A stretch of 64,000 nt of DNA from Hydractinia symbiolongicarpus (taxonomy: Eukaryota > Cnidaria > Hydrozoa > Anthoathecata > Hydractiniidae): positions 17,036,851 through 17,100,850 of the forward strand of contig NC_079877.1 of NCBI RefSeq assembly GCF_029227915.1, in the 5' to 3' direction. Below, piece by piece: positions 58,801-64,000 of the stretch. Both the position numbers and the translations under genes were made by a program. Position 1 is the first letter of the stretch, and each line of letters begins with the position of its first letter. The notes under the pieces were generated by a model. That model made no database searches and was not told where the DNA came from. It saw only the letters and a program-made list of their open reading frames with translations.

Positions 58801-61800
58801 GATTAGTTTATCAATCAATCAGCCAATAAGGCACCAATGTCTTTGACAAACATTATTGAATCACAAATTACAAAAAATTGGAAAAAATCATTCTTCTTGC
58901 TAGTAAATTAACAGCCAAAAACATACCCGAAATTTGTAGGAAGTGTTACGCAGTAATTTTGTACAACAATATGATCTGGCTGCACCACAATATTGTACAA
59001 TGAAACCATACCCCTAAAAAAATACAAAAAATATACTACACTTGTCTATCTTTATCTAATTTTCCATTATAACAATGCTACTTACATCTGTTGGGTCCTC
59101 CATTTCCAGTTTGTATTCGGTTACAGGAGCTAAAACAAAATAAAATATTGATAATGGTAAAAAAAATAAAGGGCCTGACAAAACACTTAGAGCAAAAAAC
59201 ATATACACGTAAAAAACGTAAACGGACATACAGCCATTGTTTTCAGGTTCATTCCATTGTAGCTTTATCATATTAAAACTGCACTGTAATAATTCAGGCT
59301 TGTCTGGAGGTGCTGGTGGCCCAGCACTCGTCAAACATTCCAATATTTGACTGAAGTCACTGAAATGGCAATAACATTGTACTTGAATATAACTCAGACA
59401 TTGTAACAACAAATGTTTTTTTGTACTTTATGTGTTAATAAGGTACGCATTTTTATAAGAAAGTTAAATGTACTCAATCTTAAAAATTAAAGAAACTTAG
59501 CACACAATTGTTTCGACAAAATTGTTACGTAAATTTTAGGCATTGTAAGGCTCTTACTTTTTATTAAAAATAAAAAATTGCATGCTAATAAATTTTTAAA
59601 ACTGTATTTACACATGCGATTTGCAGTGTGTGTGTGTGTGTAGTTTGTCTCATGGAATTTCCTGTGAAATGAGCAAATAGTTTTCACTGCTTTGTTAAAC
59701 GATTTACAAGTTTTTTATGTTTTGACTTTTGTCCCTCCGCTTACTGTTAAAACAGGTAAGCAATCTTGTTGTTTACTGTCCCTTTAGAAAATGTAAAATA
59801 CACACTTTTATCAGTGATTACAAGACAAGAGAAGGTACAGGATCATGAATAAATAGAAATCTTATTTGACCACCAAACTTTGTAAAATACACTTTCATTG
59901 TGAAAGTAGCATGTAATTGACAGTATAAATTTGTCAACAGATTTTAAAAATCTTTCTTGTTTTTAATTCTAATAAATTAGTCTAGATATTGATGTTGATG
60001 GAGGTTGATGGTAATACAAAATGCTTATTGACAACATCAATGGCCTCTGCAGAAATCCAGAAATCTCCAAAGACTGAGCAAGAAAATTTAAAAAAAAAGA
60101 CATGCTAAAAAAATAACACCACTAAGCAGAAAGAGTTAGATTTAAGGAATAAACAAAACATTGATGGGCAATCATTGTAACAGTTAGGAAAAGAACTCAC
60201 CTTGCACCCAATTCATTTCCAGCTTGTAATCTATACAAACATGGTGTACCTGGAGGCAGTTTATGAATATGTTTATATTGTTTTTGTAATCCCACAAATA
60301 GATCATCAAAGTGAGAATAGTCCAAGTTCTAAATTCAATTGTAAGTATGCTTCATCAAAAATCTGTTCAATATTACCTTAAAACGATAACTTAAAAAAAT
60401 GCAGTGTATATAAAAGATCTGTTGGAACTATATTGTGACTTACAGAACCTTGGTTAATTCTATTTTTACTTACTCTGCTCCATTGAAGTTTGTAATAGGT
60501 GATTGGTGAGCCTCCATCCAATGGTGTCTGTGAGAGAAAGAAATGTCATTTTTGACACAAGAAAAGCGCAGATATTATTTATTTTATGTGAAAAACATCT
60601 TAAAAGTCCTAGGCAGAGCATTGTTTCCACAATTATTGTATACCTAATTTTAAATATAGTTCTACTTACAGTCCACTTTAACGTTAATGCATTTTTTGTT
60701 TTTTGTATTATTCTTGGTGGCAAAGGTTTATCAGGTACTGTGCAATGAGTACGACATAAAACTGTTTTAGAGAATGGTCCACATTTTCCATTAAGTAATG
60801 CACATACTCTATAAGAAAAATAAAATAAATTTAAGGCAGGAAAATCCAACAGAAATGAAAACTCTTTGTGCAAATTTATGTATATTATACCTGAAGTTAT
60901 ATTCTGTATCAGGTGATAAACCGATTGCAGTATACTGGGTTTCCTGACCACTTAAATAAAGGACAATCATTAAGAAAAAATTTAACAATTACATTTTTAT
61001 TTTATGTTTCTAAGCTGATGCATTTGTTTGGTTTCTCCACACATCATGAACTAATTGCTTAGACATACAAACTTTTTAGTGAACTGGTGGAGCAATTAAT
61101 GGCGTATCTGTACATCATTTTTTAGAATTGGGTGTCTTTGCATGTTTGAGAGTGATAGGCCTGTGGTAGCACTTTGTATGACAAGGGTAACTTTAGAACT
61201 TTCGATATGGTTAACACATCAAACATATCCGTTTTACATACCTATATATTGACTTGAAATTATGCCCCTTGTTTGATATTTGTAGGTCAAACTCGCATTT
61301 CAAAAGGTGGCTGTTGTTTGATATACATTCATCCCATGATATAATTATTGCATATGGACTCGATGCACATGCCTACAATATATATAATATTAGTTGCTAA
61401 TTAAATGGTTTTAAATTTGTTAAGGCAACAGAAGTCTTTGTAATAAGTAAAAATGTGTTTTTATTATAGTTTCTTCTTGTCATGTCTTTGGGGGACTTGT
61501 CTCACTTTTATCGTATTTTCACCCATATGAAAACCAAACATGGTAGTAAACAAACACAGACAGGACTAAAAAAATATACAGCAAAGAGAATTCTAAACAA
61601 GTTTTATTTATTTGCTCAATAAAACAGGGAAGCAAAGGTGCTATAAACACTTACAAGAATGTCTACAAAAACTTCAGCTGTATTTGTCCACTTTGTACAA
61701 CGTAAATTTTCTTTTATAAATAAATGAACAGACCAAAACTGGAACAATACTGTCCTTTATTTATTTAGCTAACTAGATAAACAATATGCATTTTTTCTAA

Positions 61801-62594
61801 GAAAATTCACTGATATGATGAGAAAGTTAGCATCATCCTTTAAATTTAGTTCTGTTCTGTTGAAATTAGAAAGCATAAGAAGGAAGTCTTACTTTCGGAG
61901 GTACACACAATGTAATTTCTTCATCTGACTCATGATTAGAATCTTCTGTTACAACTAAAAAATTAGTTTTAATTTAATTTAAAAAACAATAAACATAAAC
62001 AGTAGTAAAAAGAAAAGTAAAGTGAGATTATTTTGGATGTTTACAGATAAAACCAATTTTAGCTTTTATTCTAAATGTAATAATATCTGTATTGGCAACT
62101 ATTTTTTATTCCAACTAAGTTCTATCTTATCTTAACAAAGTCAACATAAAAATTTTTTTAAACAATAGAAATGATGCCTTGGTATGGGTTTATCTTTTCC
62201 ACAATATAGGTTCAAGAGGTCTGGTAAAGGAGATAACAGCACTTCATCTGTGCGTGTTGGTTGGGTTATAAAAACAAATATTTTCTAAAATTTATTTAGC
62301 AATGTTTTAGAGCTACTTTCTTGCCACCTGGCAGCTGACAAATATTATTTTTACTTTGCGTAATTTTTAGAGATGTGTGTTTATATATGCCATATAATAA
62401 AGCATTGGATTTTTCATTTTTCATTCTCCTTTTCAGTAATAGGATAAAAAAAATGACAAAGCAAATAAAACAATAAAAATAGTCATTGAAACAACAAAAA
62501 ACTGTAGTGGTAGCCTGAACATAATAAAACTATTTTAGCAAATATTTATTAGGAAAATCATTTGATTATAATAATTACCTAGATGGTCTGCCAT
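52819..62594 (-). CDS. FNDC3: FNDC3A/B-type protein, nine FN3 domains
   Basis: Twenty-five exons join in phase to 1012 codons: 62594-62579, 61954-61893, 61372-61242, 60950-60891, 60808-60670, 60527-60474, 60328-60201, 59359-59232, 59129-59086, 59013-58927, 58703-58565, 58364-58299, 58220-58102, 58025-57914, 57128-57057, 56867-56764, 56649-56536, 56450-56379, 56298-56221, 56140-56048, 55425-55070, 54802-54590, 54361-54195, 53757-53624, 53169-52819. The chain holds nine fibronectin III repeats, each with the PP..P start, a W in LxW and a YxFRxxAxN-like strand, then a C-terminal membrane helix (LAILGTFLVLCMLIAIVL, about 987-1004), the FNDC3A/B layout. Family members are ER/Golgi-type membrane proteins linked to cell adhesion and differentiation. 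The long Pro-rich N-terminus of vertebrate FNDC3 is absent; FN3 number 7 carries an acidic insertion (about residues 650-710). A splice acceptor lies 18 nt upstream of the ATG. Confidence 0.94.
55470..55690. repeat. Repeat-like segment in FNDC3 intron 20
   Basis: The stretch around GACGTTTCGGGAGATCCTTC (about 55582) looks like a dispersed retroelement-associated sequence seen in many invertebrate genomes; the assignment is from memory and weak. Confidence 0.25.
58524..58568 (-). other. Tandemly duplicated splice donor, FNDC3 exon 11
   Basis: A 22-23 bp segment containing the exon end and GTAAGT donor is present twice (58524-58545 and 58547-58568). The inner donor (exon end at 58565) keeps the frame; the outer one (58542) would add 23 nt and shift it. 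Confidence 0.85.
59627..59641. repeat. TG microsatellite
   Basis: Seven to eight GT units in FNDC3 intron 7. Confidence 0.85.
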
Positions 62595-62612
62595 ATTAAA
62601 AACACATATGTG

Positions 62613-64000
62613 CTAACAACATTGAATAATTTGCAGAACTGTCAGAAATAGACTATATATAATAATGAGGATTGTTAAACCAATTAATGGTCATTATTTT
62701 TATTAAGAACAAAGAGGAATACTGGAATAAAAATTCCTAAGCCAAGGTAAAGAAATACCATTTAAAGCGTTTAATCCACCAAGGATTTGGTGTACACTTC
62801 AAACTTAACAAAAATTTTCAACTAATCTTACTGAAGAAGGTCAAGTTATTTTTGTGCTTCTCTACTTAAAAGTCTATAGTTTTTTTGTGATGTCATTTTT
62901 TACTTGGCCTGATATCCTCACCTCCTTCCATGAATAAATCTTTAACACATCATGAATGAAATTGTGCAGCAGGGCAACACCCTTGGTTTAAAACAGCTTG
63001 CTCTTTCACTCTCATAAGCATGAAAAGAGGTGATATTATAAAAAAATCTGTAGAATGTCATTACGGTATTTTTTTTAGTAAGCTATATAAAAGGTCACAA
63101 AGGGAAGTTGTATCAAAAAAACTAGCAAAATTGCTGATGTCTGCATATTTTGGGTGATGTTACCAGTAATTTTAAAATTGTAGAAAATATCATCACCTAT
63201 CCAATATCCTTTATGCACATGAAAATGGATAAGTACTGAGTAAATCCCAAACAATCCATTAGATCAGAATTTATAGCATTTTCATTTTTGAGATTTTATC
63301 ATGGTGGGTGTTAGAAATTTTTATTAATAAGTTGTCATGTTATCAACTGGTAGAGCTTAATGTTTTGAAAAAAATATTATTCCTAAAAATATTAACAGAC
63401 AAAAAGTTTCAGAACAACTAAACAAATATTTAACAGGATAATAAAATTTTTAAAAATAAATCTACACAAAAATAGAATGAGAAAATTTTTTTTCCAGGAG
63501 TTTTTCTCATTTTTGCAACTTTACAGTAGTCTTTTTCAGGAATATACTCCATTTCCTGGAATTTCAAAGCATTTTAAAGGGCAAGTGGTTGCCCTGATGT
63601 GTTACTTTTTTTGTATGAAATTAGAACTGACTTGTTTGTTTATTATGATGTCATGCACAAAGACATTCAAGAAATGTTAAGCCAATTTGTTTCTAATTAT
63701 CAGCATTGGTTACCTTTCTGGCAATATATAAAAATTTATAGGTATTTATAAGTTTTGTTTATTTCTGGATTAAATCACATATTCATATAAATATTAATGC
63801 TTGAAAAAATGTATATATATTTAAAGCAATAGTCTTTATTTAGTGTTTCGATGTTTTTTTATCAAAGGTACGATGTGGAAGGGAGAAGTCTATTAACTAC
63901 TTACTAAAATTCAGAATTTCACATAAGAACAACAATTTTTTATTTAAAACAGTACAAATATAGACAACAAAAAAACTACATTATTGGCGACGTTACAGTA
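62613..64000. other. Upstream of FNDC3
   Basis: AT-rich; no exon, repeat family or gene recognised. It may contain the FNDC3 promoter or an upstream exon encoding a longer N-terminus, but no conserved coding block was seen. Confidence 0.4.

Overview
The window is AT-rich animal nuclear DNA. Genes are split into many short exons with canonical GT/AG ends, no bacterial features are present, and transposon debris fills the introns. The gene set and the transposon families (Penelope-like, Kolobok, ISL2EU, Tigger, Helitron) suit a cnidarian, most likely a hydrozoan. That placement is inference.

Five protein-coding genes could be rebuilt by hand from conserved residues, splice sites and intron phase. 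(1) A prefoldin subunit 2 gene lies on the + strand at about 3.55-7.40 kb; its 5' exon was not found. (2) NSMCE3, the MAGE-domain subunit of the SMC5/6 complex, lies on the - strand at 10.34-18.55 kb with 9 coding exons and 239 codons. (3) A 12-helix major facilitator transporter of the ZIFL type lies on the - strand at 23.52-38.41 kb with 15 exons and 504 codons. (4) An NR2E-type nuclear receptor lies on the - strand at 46.58-49.32 kb with 4 exons and 445 codons. (5) A FNDC3A/B-type protein with nine fibronectin III domains and a C-terminal membrane anchor lies on the - strand at 52.82-62.59 kb with 25 exons and 1012 codons. In genes 2 to 5 the summed exon length is an exact multiple of three and every junction keeps phase, which is strong internal support.

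Between and inside the genes lie mobile elements. From left to right: a decayed LINE reverse transcriptase (0.9-1.85 kb); a TTAA-flanked 1.0-kb inverted-repeat element (4.07-5.08 kb); a 0.6-kb element rich in GAAATTAACGCG (5.8-6.4 kb); a 1.1-kb element (7.5-8.7 kb); a 21-bp minisatellite (11.5-12.06 kb); a second TTAA-type element (13.56-14.73 kb); gag-like and LINE scraps (17.0-18.3 kb); a Tigger/pogo derivative abutting the NSMCE3 start (18.59-19.51 kb); a 21-bp repeat (21.25-21.45 kb); 22 copies of a 35-bp repeat (21.95-22.72 kb); a 4-kb ISL2EU-like element (24.69-28.71 kb); a Kolobok-like element with a THAP domain (35.98-37.52 kb); a MULE-like fragment (41.5-42.09 kb); a Penelope-like element (42.1-43.2 kb); a fold-back element with an integrase fragment (44.25-45.85 kb); head-to-tail Helitron-like units (45.85-46.34 kb); and a cluster of small inverted-repeat elements (50.1-52.2 kb).

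The genes serve unrelated housekeeping or regulatory roles: tubulin/actin chaperone, DNA repair, membrane transport, transcription and membrane-anchored FN3 protein. They do not form a functional cluster. No wholly new system stands out. The most notable points are the transposon architectures and the splice acceptors sitting just upstream of three start codons, which would fit hydrozoan spliced-leader trans-splicing.
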